From Roseomonas haemaphysalidis (GTDB lineage: Bacteria > Pseudomonadota > Alphaproteobacteria > Acetobacterales > Acetobacteraceae): a stretch of 64,000 nucleotides of DNA. Each line of letters begins with the position of its first letter. Position 1 is the stretch's first letter. The notes under the pieces are model-generated. The model was not told the DNA's origin and did not search any database. It was given only the letters and a program-made list of their open reading frames with translations. Both the position numbers and the translations under genes were made by a program. The stretch spans positions 62,001-126,000 of the forward strand of contig NZ_CP061179.1 of assembly GCF_017355405.1 (NCBI RefSeq), written 5' to 3'. Positions 32,320-40,978 of this stretch are shown here, one piece after another.

Positions 32320-33633
32320 CTACGTCGGGTTGGCCGGCCCAGGCCGGGGCTGCCCGGCAGGGGCGTCCGTCTTATCCGGGTCTGAGGTCCGGGCTCCCGC
32401 TGTTTCCGGGACCACCCGATAAACCCATAGTAGATTCGCCAGGAACAGGACGCCGGTCAGCACGAACACCCAGCGGATGCCTGCGAGCGCCGCGACGCTG
32501 CCACCCACGAAAGGCCCCAGGAAGCTGCCAAGAAAGGTCGCGGAGGCTGTCAGGCCATAGGCCAGGCCACGGCGCTGGGCGGGCACCAAGCGGCCAACCA
32601 AAGCATTGGCCGTCGGCAGGATGCCGCCAAGAAACAACCCTGCCCCGAAGCGCAAGGCCACGAAGCCGTCATAGCTGCCAATCCAGGCCTGCGGCAGGGT
32701 TGTCACCGCCGCGCCGGCCAAGCTGATCAGCAACACCTTCCGGTAGCCGAGCGTGTCGCTGCGCTTGCCGAGAAAGGGTGAGGCAAGCAGATCCGCGAGT
32801 CCGGTGACGGAGAAAGCGAAGCCGGCCAGCGTCGCCAGCGCCGCCTTGTTGCCCAGCAGCTCCTGCACAAACAACGTGATCACCGGCTGCACCGACCGGA
32901 CGCCGAATTGCGCCATGAGCAGCACCAGGAACAGCGAGGAAAGGCCCTGGATGCGCCACAAACTCCGAAGCGCCGCCATTCCACCGGGCCCGCCCTTCTT
33001 TCCAGACAGGGAATCATGCTGGCGTTCCCGCACAGCGGCGACCGTCACCAGCACGGCCAAGGCCGCCGTGGCCGCTGTGAAAAAGAACACCATGCGGCTG
33101 CTGCCCGTCGTGTCGGCGATAAGCCCCCCGATCAGCGGCCCCGCAAGCGAGCCAACCAGTTGCCCGGTGCTGAGCCAGCCCAGCGCGTAGCCCAACCGCT
33201 GTTCCGGCACCTGGGTGGCGACCAGGGCGATCGCGGCTGCGGAAAAGCCGCTGAAAGCGCCCATGAGGCCCCGCAGTGTGACCAGCTGCCACAAGGATTG
33301 CGAGAAGCCCATCAACAGGGTGAAGGCGCAGATGGCCATGCTGGACCGCAGCACCATGGTCTTGCGCCCGAAGCGATCCGCCAACGCGCCCCAGAGCGGC
33401 GAGACCAATGCCGCAACCAGGAAATTCAGCGCGTTGAGGACGCCTGACCAGAACTCGATGGACCCTGGCGCGGTGACGCCGACCTCGGGCAGGAAAAGGG
33501 GTAGAACCGGGCTGAGCACCGACAGCGCCACGCTCATGATGAACTGCACGCCGACCATGAGCCAAAGGACGCGCAGGCTTGCGGGGGAGGCTTCGGACAC
33601 CGGTGAGCTCCTGGCCGATGGCGGCGGTCGCAT
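32320..33633 (-). CDS. Major facilitator superfamily transporter (DHA1-like efflux type)
   Basis: A 437-residue protein with about twelve hydrophobic helices. The first is VLWLMVGVQFIMSVALSVL, followed by the MFS loop motif LWGALADRFGRKTMVLRS between helices 2 and 3. The motif C-like GWLSTGQLVGSLAGPLIGG occurs near helix 5, as in drug/proton antiporters (DHA1). The second half has its own loop LASPFLGKRSDTLGYRKV. ATG 33633 is chosen because upstream residues of the open frame are not family-like. The gene follows a LysR gene by 64 bases on the same strand, so it is probably co-transcribed with or controlled by that regulator. The exported compound is unknown. Confidence 0.87.
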   Translation of the reverse strand: MRPPPSARSSPVSEASPASLRVLWLMVGVQFIMSVALSVLSPVLPLFLPEVGVTAPGSIEFWSGVLNALNFLVAALVSPLWGALADRFGRKTMVLRSSMAICAFTLLMGFSQSLWQLVTLRGLMGAFSGFSAAAIALVATQVPEQRLGYALGWLSTGQLVGSLAGPLIGGLIADTTGSSRMVFFFTAATAALAVLVTVAAVRERQHDSLSGKKGGPGGMAALRSLWRIQGLSSLFLVLLMAQFGVRSVQPVITLFVQELLGNKAALATLAGFAFSVTGLADLLASPFLGKRSDTLGYRKVLLISLAGAAVTTLPQAWIGSYDGFVALRFGAGLFLGGILPTANALVGRLVPAQRRGLAYGLTASATFLGSFLGPFVGGSVAALAGIRWVFVLTGVLFLANLLWVYRVVPETAGARTSDPDKTDAPAGQPRPGPANPT

Positions 33634-33697
33634 GGCAATGCAGCAACGGTTATGCCAGTGACAGGCGCTGGTTTCGCCCGATGTTGCAGGGGGCCTG

Positions 33698-34636
33698 CTA
33701 TGTGAAGTCGACGGCCTCCTGCAGCAACCTGGGCCAGGTCCGGGCAGCGTCCTGCATGGCGGCCCTGCTGCTTCCGGCCAGGGTGGCCGGCACGTCGAGC
33801 CACCGGCCAGCGGAGGCCAGCAGAAAGAGGGCCCGCACGGGGCGGGGCGGGGCGAGGCCCTGATAAGCAATGCGGCCAGGGTCCGGCTTCGCTGAGGCGA
33901 GGTACAAGGGTGTCGAAATGGTCCAGCCCAGCCCGGCCTCGACCAGCTCCAGGGTTGGAGCGATGGAATCGCACTCAATGCTTTGCCTGGGGGAAAGCCC
34001 TTCGCGGGCCAGGTAGTCTTGCACCGACCGCTCCATGCGGCTGCCTGTCGCGGGGCGGATGAAGGGCAGCTCCCGCGCCTGCGCCGCGAGGCCCAGCTTG
34101 CCACCTGCAACCGGAACGGCCGCCACCAGCTCCTCGGTGCACAACCGGAAGCGGTCGAGGTGCGGAACCTCCTCGATGGGCTCGCTGCAGATCAGCATGT
34201 CGACCCGCCCGGCCACAAAATCCTGCACATAGGTGGAGCTATGGCCGGAGCGGAGATCCAGATCCCCCACCAGCGGCCGCAGCGCGGACACCACGGCGGG
34301 GGTGATGTGGCGGGCCACGCTGTCGGCCATGTAGACCCGTAACCGGGGCAGCAGCCGGCCCCGATAGGCGGCGAGGTCGTGCAGCAGATCCACCTCGGCC
34401 TGCAATAGCGCCTGGGCGCGGTCCCGTAGCAGCCCGCCGGCTGGTGTCAGCCGCAGGCCCCGCGCGGTGCGCTCGAACAGCGTCACCCCCGCATCACGTT
34501 CCAAACGCTGCACGATCTGGGAGACGGCCGGCACGGAGCAGCCCAGTTCCCGCGCGGCAGCCGCCATGGTGAGGCCGCGGCTGACCGTCAGGAACTGGTT
34601 GAGCAGGCGGAGATCGAGGTGGTCTGGCATCGGCAT
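33698..34636 (-). CDS. LysR-family transcriptional regulator
   Basis: A 312-residue regulator starting MPMPDHLDLRLLNQFLTV, with the helix-turn-helix MAAAARELGCSVPAVSQIVQ and RLERDAGVTLFERTARGLRL. The effector domain includes DLRSGHSSTYVQDFVAGRV and VEAGLGWTISTPL. The open frame extends to 34732, but the extra 32 residues are not family-like and overlap a strong dyad (34695-34710), so ATG 34636 is preferred. It lies just upstream of an MFS transporter gene on the same strand and probably controls it. Upstream is the terminator of the carbamoylsarcosine-amidase operon. Confidence 0.86.
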   Translation of the reverse strand: MPMPDHLDLRLLNQFLTVSRGLTMAAAARELGCSVPAVSQIVQRLERDAGVTLFERTARGLRLTPAGGLLRDRAQALLQAEVDLLHDLAAYRGRLLPRLRVYMADSVARHITPAVVSALRPLVGDLDLRSGHSSTYVQDFVAGRVDMLICSEPIEEVPHLDRFRLCTEELVAAVPVAGGKLGLAAQARELPFIRPATGSRMERSVQDYLAREGLSPRQSIECDSIAPTLELVEAGLGWTISTPLYLASAKPDPGRIAYQGLAPPRPVRALFLLASAGRWLDVPATLAGSSRAAMQDAARTWPRLLQEAVDFT

Positions 34637-34694
34637 CCTGCTGCGGGCAACTGCTGCGGATGAAGCGGATGCCTCCGCATCGTGCAGGGCAGGG

Positions 34695-34710
34695 TTAAGC
34701 GTGCGCTTAA
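34695..34710. promoter_or_regulatory. Dyad TTAAGCG-TG-CGCTTAA upstream of the LysR gene, candidate autoregulatory operator
   Basis: Perfect 7-base arms with a two-base centre, 59-74 bases before the LysR start at 34636. The position and symmetry fit a LysR recognition site for self-control. It lies between the terminator of the preceding operon and the gene. Confidence 0.45.
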
Positions 34711-34737
34711 GTCTTGCCGTTGACCGGGACATGGAAA

Positions 34738-34764
34738 GCCCTGGAAGGCCGGGCCTTCCAGGGC
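34738..34764 (-). terminator. Strong hairpin terminator of the carbamoylsarcosine-amidase/NMT1 transporter operon
   Basis: GCCCTGGAAGGCC and GGCCTTCCAGGGC form a 13-base perfect stem with a single central base (effectively a 3-5 base loop). Read on the minus strand it is followed by TTTCC. It lies 50 bases after the isochorismatase-type gene stop, which is where the operon from 38320 should end. The T-run is short. Confidence 0.7.
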
Positions 34765-34813
34765 AGAACGTGGGCTTGCAGGCGACGGGGGCCGATCTTT
34801 GGCCCGCGCCGGC

Positions 34814-35587
34814 TTACTCGGCGGCCACGGAGAAAGGCCGCACGCCCTCGCCGGAAGGCAGCTCGAACAGCCCGTCCGGCAAGCTTTCGATGAAGCTCAG
34901 GGTTTCCTCCAGCTTCACCACGTCGGCATATTTCGCGTGCATGTCGCACAGGTTGATCGCGTGGCTGGCCTCGCTGCGGTCGAAGCACCCTTCTTCGATC
35001 ACCGAGATACGATAATTGAGTGAAAAGGCATCCAGCACCGTGGCGCGCACGCAGCCGGAAGTGGTGGTTCCCGTCACCAGCACGCTGTCCGCACCCAGCA
35101 GCGTCAGGAATGACGCCATCGGCGTGCCGGCGAAGCCGGACGGCTTCAGCTTGCTGATCACCAGATCCTTCGGGCCGGGTGCGATCTCATCGACGATGTC
35201 ATTGCCATCACGGTTGGTCACCGGCACCTTGGGCGCCTCGCCGTTGCGGCGGTTCTTCCAGGACCAGGAGCCGGCATCCCAGTTGTCGGCGCGGCGGGTG
35301 CCGGTGGTGTAGATGATCGGCAAACCCTTGGCGCGCGCGGCCATGACCAGCTTCGCGATGGCGGCGACGCCGTCCCAGGCTTCCTCGCCGCAGGAATTCC
35401 GCCAGCGCTTGATCGATTCCAGGATCGGCTCGGGCTTGTCACCACAGAAGGCATAGTTGACGTCGATGATCACCAGGGCCGGGCGCTTGCCGAAGCCCTG
35501 GCGCGCGCCGTATCCGGCGGCGGCGAAGACGGCCTTGTCGCGCTCCGTCAGGAACTTGTTCCACACGGGTTCGTCGGTGCTGCTCAT
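34814..35587 (-). CDS. Isochorismatase-family cysteine hydrolase, N-carbamoylsarcosine amidase-like
   Basis: A 257-residue hydrolase with the catalytic set Asp42 (LVIIDVNYAFCG), Lys146 (LVISKLKPSGF) and Cys179 (TGTTTSGCVRATVLDA). The spacing of these residues and the N-terminal extension about KFLTERDKAVFAAAGYG match N-carbamoylsarcosine amidase better than nicotinamidase or isochorismatase. Such enzymes hydrolyse carbamoyl or ureido groups to the amine, CO2 and ammonia. It follows the ABC receptor gene by 11 bases in an operon with an NMT1/TauA-type importer, and ends in front of a strong terminator. A ureido compound (for example from hydantoin, creatinine or pyrimidine breakdown) is the likely substrate, by inference. 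Confidence 0.87.
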   Translation of the reverse strand: MSSTDEPVWNKFLTERDKAVFAAAGYGARQGFGKRPALVIIDVNYAFCGDKPEPILESIKRWRNSCGEEAWDGVAAIAKLVMAARAKGLPIIYTTGTRRADNWDAGSWSWKNRRNGEAPKVPVTNRDGNDIVDEIAPGPKDLVISKLKPSGFAGTPMASFLTLLGADSVLVTGTTTSGCVRATVLDAFSLNYRISVIEEGCFDRSEASHAINLCDMHAKYADVVKLEETLSFIESLPDGLFELPSGEGVRPFSVAAE

Positions 35588-35598
35588 GGTCGTTCTCC

Positions 35599-36594
35599 TT
35601 AAATGCTGGCGGCGACGCGTTGCTGGAACTGCATGTCGATGATCGCATCGTAAGGCACGTCGGTCTTCAGGATGTCGGCGGAACGGACAATACGGTGCGC
35701 CGTGTCCCACGAGGCGGCACTGATCATGCCGTCATGGCTCCACAGCTCATCAGCGAAGCTCCGGTCCAGCGTCGCCTTCAGGTCCTGCGCGGGGGCGGTG
35801 GGCCATTCGCGGCGGGCGAAGTCGGCCGCCGCTGCGGGGTCGGCGTAGGCGGCCTTCAGACCGCGCGCCACGGAACGCACAAAGCCCTCCACCAGCTTCG
35901 GGTCGTTCTGCACCGTTTCCAGCCGGACGTTCAGCGTCGAATAGGCATAGGGGCCGAATTCGCGCGGCACATTGAACCACGGCGCGTCCCAGACACCCTG
36001 GGTCATGCCCTGGGTCAGGATCGGCTCGGCCACCACCGCCACGTCGGCGGCACGGGCGCGCATGGCAGCGAAGATCGGTGCATTGGCCAATTCGCTCAGC
36101 GTCACGTCCCGTCTGGCATCCAGGTTCCACTCGCGCAGCAGAAAGCGCGTGATGGAGTTGGGCGTGCCGCCGAACAGGCCGGTCGCGATGGTCTTGCCGT
36201 GCACGAAGGCCGCGAAGTCGCGGCCTTGCGGTGCCGTGCCCTTGCGCGCCACGAAGTAGACGTTGCCGCGGTCCACGACGTTGCACACGGCCCGCAGTTC
36301 CGCGCCCTTCGCCTTGGCAAAGGCATTGTGCTCCGGCCCGCCGATAAAGGCGAAGGCCTGCCGCGTCAGCACAGCATTGGTATGGCTGGCGCCGCCTTCC
36401 ACCGTCAGGACCTTCAGGTCGAGCCCCTCCTCGGCGAAGAAACCCTTGTGCTGCGCCAGGTAGAGCGGAAGGTAGCCGACCAGGTGGCCGGGCTCGGCCA
36501 CGATGATCTCGCGCTTCTGCGCGCGGGCGATCCGGGGTGCGGCCAGGGACGCCGCTGCGGCCAGCAGCAGAGGGCGACGGGACAGGAGCAACAT
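35599..36594 (-). CDS. NMT1/THI5-like (TauA/SsuA-type) ABC substrate-binding protein
   Basis: A 331-residue periplasmic receptor. The signal peptide is LLLSRRPLLLAAAASLAAPRIARAQ. The mature part has VAEPGHLVGYLPLYLAQHKG, FFAEEGLDLKVLTVEGGASH and later VARKGTAPQGRDFAAFVHGK, which are landmarks of the NMT1/THI5-like fold used for sulfonates, thiamine pyrimidines, riboflavin and related compounds. It is followed by the hydrolase and preceded by the permease and ATPase on the same strand. The ligand is probably a small N-heterocycle or ureido compound given the co-encoded carbamoylsarcosine-amidase-like enzyme. That is inference. Confidence 0.88.
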   Translation of the reverse strand: MLLLSRRPLLLAAAASLAAPRIARAQKREIIVAEPGHLVGYLPLYLAQHKGFFAEEGLDLKVLTVEGGASHTNAVLTRQAFAFIGGPEHNAFAKAKGAELRAVCNVVDRGNVYFVARKGTAPQGRDFAAFVHGKTIATGLFGGTPNSITRFLLREWNLDARRDVTLSELANAPIFAAMRARAADVAVVAEPILTQGMTQGVWDAPWFNVPREFGPYAYSTLNVRLETVQNDPKLVEGFVRSVARGLKAAYADPAAAADFARREWPTAPAQDLKATLDRSFADELWSHDGMISAASWDTAHRIVRSADILKTDVPYDAIIDMQFQQRVAASI

Positions 36595-36610
36595 GGGTTT
36601 TCCCTCCTTG

Positions 36611-37483
36611 TCAGTGACGAATGTGCTTCATGAGCACGCGTTCGAGCTGCGACACCGCGACGTACATCAGCACCGACATGGCGGAGAGCACGAGCACCGC
36701 TACCCAGACGAGGCCGATCTCATAGGTCTGGCCGGCATACAGGATGGTGCGGCCGAGGCCGTGCTGGGACGAGATGAACTCGCCCACCACGGCGCCCGTC
36801 AACGCCAGGCCGATGTTGACGCGCAGCACGGAAATGCCCCAGGGCAGGCAGGCGGGCACCACCAGTTTGCGAAAGACTTGCCACCGCGAGGCGCCGAGCG
36901 AATAGAGCAGCCGCTCATGGTCGCGGTCCACCGCCTTGACGCCGGAATAAGTGGTCAGCGCCGACACGATCACCGTCAGCGCCATGCCCAGCGCGACCTT
37001 GGAGCCGAGCCCGATGCCAAAGACCAGGATCACCAGCGGCGCCAGCGCCAGCTTCGGGATGGACTCGAAGCAGATGATGTAGGGCTGCACGATCGCCGCG
37101 TAGTTGCGTGACCACCAGAAGGACAGCCCCCAGGCCGTGCCGCACACCGTGCCGAGCACGAAGCCCAGGATGGTGGCGCGGAAGGTGTACCACGCGTCGA
37201 TGGCCGCATCGCCGCCTTCCAGAAAGAGCATGAAGGTCTGGGCGATGGCGGAGGGGCGCGACCAGAAGAAGGCGTCCACCGCACCCGTTGCGGCGCCATA
37301 CTCCCAGGCACCGATCGCGACCGCGAGGATGCCGAGCTGCGCCGCCAGGATCATCCAGCCGGGCCAGACGCGTTCCTGCGGCAACCGGCGCGCCTTGAAA
37401 GGTGCCAGCCGCGGCCTTGGCGGTGACACGCCGCTGGCCATGGACGCATCGGGAGGTGACGGGGGCGCGGGGCTTTGCAGCAT
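36611..37483 (-). CDS. ABC transporter permease, TauC/SsuC-like
   Basis: A 290-residue inner-membrane protein with about six helices. Blocks are MILAAQLGILAVAIGAWEYG, FRATILGFVLGTVCGTAWGL, FESIPKLALAPLVILVFGIG and the EAA-type loop LYSLGASRWQVFRKLVVPACL with later SSQHGLGRTILYAGQ. This is the single-gene (homodimeric) permease of nitrate/sulfonate/thiamine-precursor importers. It lies 17 bases before the receptor gene and 39 bases after the ATPase gene. Confidence 0.9.
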   Translation of the reverse strand: MLQSPAPPSPPDASMASGVSPPRPRLAPFKARRLPQERVWPGWMILAAQLGILAVAIGAWEYGAATGAVDAFFWSRPSAIAQTFMLFLEGGDAAIDAWYTFRATILGFVLGTVCGTAWGLSFWWSRNYAAIVQPYIICFESIPKLALAPLVILVFGIGLGSKVALGMALTVIVSALTTYSGVKAVDRDHERLLYSLGASRWQVFRKLVVPACLPWGISVLRVNIGLALTGAVVGEFISSQHGLGRTILYAGQTYEIGLVWVAVLVLSAMSVLMYVAVSQLERVLMKHIRH

Positions 37484-37522
37484 GCGGATGGCTCTCCTCG
37501 GGGCGCTCGGTTCGCGGTGGTG

Positions 37523-38320
37523 TCAGGCGGCGTGGGCGTCGTCCATGAGAGTGTGTCCAAGCAGATCGAGGCACTGCTCCTTCAGCGCCACGAAGTCCGC
37601 CCCCAGCACGATCGAGCGCGGGCGCGGGCGGCGCAGCGGCACGTCCAGCTTGGCCACCACGCGACCGGGGCGCGCCGCCATCACATAAATCGTGTCGGAC
37701 AGGTAGACGGCTTCCTCGACGTCATGCGTGACGAACACCACGGTCTTGCGGAAGTCCTGCCAAATCTGCAGCAGCCATTCCTGCATGCGCGACCGGGTCT
37801 GCGCGTCCAGAGCGCCGAACGGCTCGTCAAGCAGCACGATCTCGGTGTCGAACAACAGGGTGCGTAACAGCGCCGCGCGCTGCCGCATGCCGCCGGACAG
37901 GGCCGATGGGTAGGCGTTCTCGAACCCGCCCAGGCCGTAGCGGTGCAGATAGGGCAAGGCATAGGCCCTCGCTTCCCGCACCGAGGCGCCGCGGATCTCC
38001 AGGCCCAGGATCACGTTGTCCAGCACCGTGCGCCAGGGCAGCAGAAGGTCCTTCTGCAGCATGTAGCCGACGCGGCCGATGGTGCCGGTCGCATCCTGGC
38101 CGTCGATGACGATCACCCCGTCACTGGGTGTCAGCAATCCGGCCATGGCGTTGAAGATGGTGCTTTTGCCGCAGCCGGAGGGACCGATGAGACTGACAAA
38201 GGTACCGGGGTCGATGGACAGGTCCACCCCTTCCAGCGCCACAAACTCGCTCCCGTCCGGACGCCTGAAGCGCTGTTGCACCGAACGGAGTTCCACCTTG
38301 GGCATGGTTCGCGGGCTCAT
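37523..38320 (-). CDS. ABC transporter ATP-binding protein, TauB/SsuB-like
   Basis: A 265-residue ATPase with Walker A GPSGCGKS, signature LSGGMRQRA, Walker B VLLDEPFGALD and H-loop FVTHDVEEA. Length and motifs match the nitrate/taurine/sulfonate importer branch, without a TOBE domain. ATG 38320 is the first codon of the family-like sequence; the longer open frame is not supported. It is the first gene of the minus-strand operon and is divergent from an amidase gene, 137 bases away, so the two promoters share that spacer. Confidence 0.9.
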   Translation of the reverse strand: MSPRTMPKVELRSVQQRFRRPDGSEFVALEGVDLSIDPGTFVSLIGPSGCGKSTIFNAMAGLLTPSDGVIVIDGQDATGTIGRVGYMLQKDLLLPWRTVLDNVILGLEIRGASVREARAYALPYLHRYGLGGFENAYPSALSGGMRQRAALLRTLLFDTEIVLLDEPFGALDAQTRSRMQEWLLQIWQDFRKTVVFVTHDVEEAVYLSDTIYVMAARPGRVVAKLDVPLRRPRPRSIVLGADFVALKEQCLDLLGHTLMDDAHAA

Positions 38321-38457
38321 GGGGTCCTCGCATTGCCATGGCAGCACCTGAGTGCACTGCACATGGATGAAGGTAAAGCAATTCACATGCCACCCGGCCC
38401 CTGGCTCGGCACGCCGTTTGCGTGGGCCATGGCCGTCACAGTTTTCGAGGCAGCAGC

Positions 38458-39807
38458 ATGTCCACCGCCCAACCCCGCAGCCGCGCCTTCCACTCCGCCA
38501 GCGCCACCTTTCCGGACGGGCGGGACACACCACGCGCGTTTCTGGAGGCCTGCGTGGAAGACCTGAAGCGCTGGGAACCAGCGGTGGCCGCCTTCACCTG
38601 GATCGATCTCGAAGGCGCCCGCCGCGCGGCCGACGCCGCCACGGCCCGTTGGAAAGACGGGCGCCCGCTTTCGGCCATCGACGGCATGCCGGTAGGGGTC
38701 AAGGATACCATCGACACGGACGACATGCCGACGGGCATGGGCTCGTCACTTTATGACGGCTACCAGCCACGCTTCAGTGCCGCCAGCGCCCAGGCGCTGC
38801 GTGAATGCGGCGCCGTGATCCTGGGCAAGACGGTCACCACCGAGTTCGCTTCCAGCGAGCCGCGCGGCACCCGCAACCCCTGGGACACCGCCCGGACCCC
38901 GGGCGGCAGCAGCAGCGGCTCAGCGGCGGCGGTCGCGGCGGGCATGGTGGCAGGCGCACTTGGCACGCAGGTGGTGGGGTCGATCATTCGGCCCGCGGGG
39001 TTCTGCGGCGTGCACGGCTACAAGCCCAGCGTCGGCGGGATCAACCGCGGTGGCAGCCTCGACTTCCTGAGCCAGAGCTGCACCGGCACACTGGCCGCCA
39101 GCCTGGCCGATGCCTGGGTGCTGGCCCGCGCGGTGGCTGACGTGGTGGGCGGCGATCCTGGCAGCCCCGGCATCGGCGGGCCACTGCTGCCGCCGGAGCC
39201 CCACGCGCCGCGCCGTCTGGCGCTGCTGCGCACCGCGGGTTGGCCGCTGCTGGCGGCCGATGCCCGGGCGGGTCTGGAGGTCGCGCTGGAGCGCCTGCGT
39301 GCCGCCGGTGTCGAAATCCTGGTCCCGGAGACCTGTCCGGAACTGGCGGCGGTGGAACAGGCCACGGCGGAGGCGCGGGCCGTCACGCTTGGCCTGAATG
39401 CCTGGGAATGGCGGTGGCCGCTCAATGCCTATCTGGCACGGGATGCCGCCGCCGTCAGCCAGTCTTCCCGGGACCGCGCTGAAACAGGGCGCCATATGAC
39501 CCGCGCTGACTATCAGGGGCTGCTGGAACGCCGCCAGATGGCGCGCGAGCGCTTCGCGGCGCTGATGGAACGCTGCGATGGGCTGGTCAGCGTCACCGCG
39601 CCAGGCGCGGCACCGGTTGGCCTGGAAACCACCGGCGACCCGATCTTTGTTGTGCCGGGGTCGTTTCTGGGCGGCCCTGTGGTGACGCTGCCAGTGCTGA
39701 CATCGGCCAACCTCCCCTTGGGCATGCAACTGCTGGGCGCACCCCAGGCAGACGAGACTTTGTTTGCCCATGCCGCCTGGATCGAGGGTAAGGTGTCAGG
39801 TGCCTGA
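38458..39807 (+). CDS. Amidase (amidase-signature family)
   Basis: A 449-residue amidase. The Ser-cisSer-Lys triad is Lys82 (GMPVGVKDTIDT), Ser151 (TPGGSSSGSAAAVAAG) and Ser175 (TQVVGSIIRPAGFCG). The C-terminus has LPVLTSANLPLGMQLLG as in the family. These enzymes hydrolyse amide or carbamate bonds. GAGG lies before ATG 38458. It is divergent from the NMT1-type importer and carbamoylsarcosine-amidase-like operon, so imported amides could be split by this enzyme and the ureido product by the other. No signal peptide, so it acts in the cytoplasm. It is not GatA, because no GatB or GatC is nearby and the length is shorter. Confidence 0.9.
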   Translation: MSTAQPRSRAFHSASATFPDGRDTPRAFLEACVEDLKRWEPAVAAFTWIDLEGARRAADAATARWKDGRPLSAIDGMPVGVKDTIDTDDMPTGMGSSLYDGYQPRFSAASAQALRECGAVILGKTVTTEFASSEPRGTRNPWDTARTPGGSSSGSAAAVAAGMVAGALGTQVVGSIIRPAGFCGVHGYKPSVGGINRGGSLDFLSQSCTGTLAASLADAWVLARAVADVVGGDPGSPGIGGPLLPPEPHAPRRLALLRTAGWPLLAADARAGLEVALERLRAAGVEILVPETCPELAAVEQATAEARAVTLGLNAWEWRWPLNAYLARDAAAVSQSSRDRAETGRHMTRADYQGLLERRQMARERFAALMERCDGLVSVTAPGAAPVGLETTGDPIFVVPGSFLGGPVVTLPVLTSANLPLGMQLLGAPQADETLFAHAAWIEGKVSGA

Positions 39808-39982
39808 AGCTGCTTCCAAGTCATCCATTCATCGGTTTTGGCGAAAGAGAAGATTGCCATCGTCCTAGCGTTCCGAATGCCTGACCTTCCGCGCAGTGTA
39901 TCGAATGAACTGGATGTCCGAGGCCATGAACGTGACCATGTTGCATTATTGTTGATCAATCGAATGAAGCGCATGGATTACG

Positions 39983-40975
39983 TCAATTCTCACGCTCGAT
40001 CTTGGCCGCGTTGATCACGTCGTTCCAGAGAGCTATTTCACGCGCCAGATAGGGTTGAAACAGCGCCTGCGGCATCGCCGAGGCCGTAAAGCCAGATGAC
40101 GCATAAACCGATTGCACGGTCGGAAGTGCCAGTGCTTCCGCCGTGACGGTCTCCAGCTTGGCCAGGATCGGTGCTGGCAGCGCAGGCGGAGCCACCAGCC
40201 CATACCAGTTGCTGACGCGGAAGTCTCCGAGGCGGCTGTCCAAGGTGGGCGTGGTTGGACTGCGGGGCCAGGCCTCGGCCGTGGAAACGGCCAGCAAGCG
40301 CAGCGTTCCTTGCTCTACCATGGGCCAACCGGCCGCATCGCTGAAGCCGATATCGACATTGCCGGCGGCAAGGTCCGTCAGCAGCGGCGTCGTGCCCCGA
40401 TACGGCACATGCAGCATCTGCGTGTTCATCCGAACATTCATCAACTCAAGCGCCAAGTGAGTGGAAGAACCGATGCCACCGGAGCCGAACCGCACTTCCT
40501 CCGGCTTCGCGCGGGCCCAGGCAATAAAGGCATCGAGGTCCGTTGCGGGGAGATCCTTCCGCGTCATCAGCAGCAGCGGGCTTGTGGTCAGGCGGCTGAC
40601 ATGGGTCATCGCCATCGGTGCGTAGGGCGTGCGGCGCAATAGTGGACCGATGGTGATGTTGCCGGCGCTGGTGATGCCCAGGGTGTGGCCATCCGGGGCC
40701 GCATGAAAGACCTGCTCGATGCCGAGCGCGCCCGCGGCCCCGGAGCGGTTCTCCACGACAACAGGTTGGCCCAGGACAGGGGAAATCGCTTCGGCCAGCA
40801 CCCGGCCCACCAGGTCCAGGCCGCCGCCTGCCGGGAAAGGAACGATGATGCGAACAGGTCGGTCCGGCTTCCAGTCGGTGCCCTGTGCCAGGGCGGAGCG
40901 AGCCAGAAGCGGAGCAGACAGCAAGCCAAGAGTGGAACGGCGGGTCAGGGCTGTGGTCACGGCGAATTCCTGCAA
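39983..40975 (-). CDS. Bug-family (TctC-like) periplasmic solute-binding protein
   Basis: A 330-residue receptor with signal peptide (TTALTRRSTLGLLSAPLLAR, then SALAQ). Family blocks are VRIIVPFPAGGGLDLVGRVLAE, VVVENRSGAAGALGIEQVF, SSTHLALELMNVRMNT and HVPYRGTTPLLTDLAAGNV. The gene follows an NtaA-type flavin monooxygenase gene by only three bases on the same strand, so the two form a pair. No tctAB nearby. The ligand may be the monooxygenase substrate, for example an aminocarboxylate or sulfur compound. Confidence 0.88.
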   Translation of the reverse strand: MQEFAVTTALTRRSTLGLLSAPLLARSALAQGTDWKPDRPVRIIVPFPAGGGLDLVGRVLAEAISPVLGQPVVVENRSGAAGALGIEQVFHAAPDGHTLGITSAGNITIGPLLRRTPYAPMAMTHVSRLTTSPLLLMTRKDLPATDLDAFIAWARAKPEEVRFGSGGIGSSTHLALELMNVRMNTQMLHVPYRGTTPLLTDLAAGNVDIGFSDAAGWPMVEQGTLRLLAVSTAEAWPRSPTTPTLDSRLGDFRVSNWYGLVAPPALPAPILAKLETVTAEALALPTVQSVYASSGFTASAMPQALFQPYLAREIALWNDVINAAKIEREN

Positions 40976-40978
40976 AGG

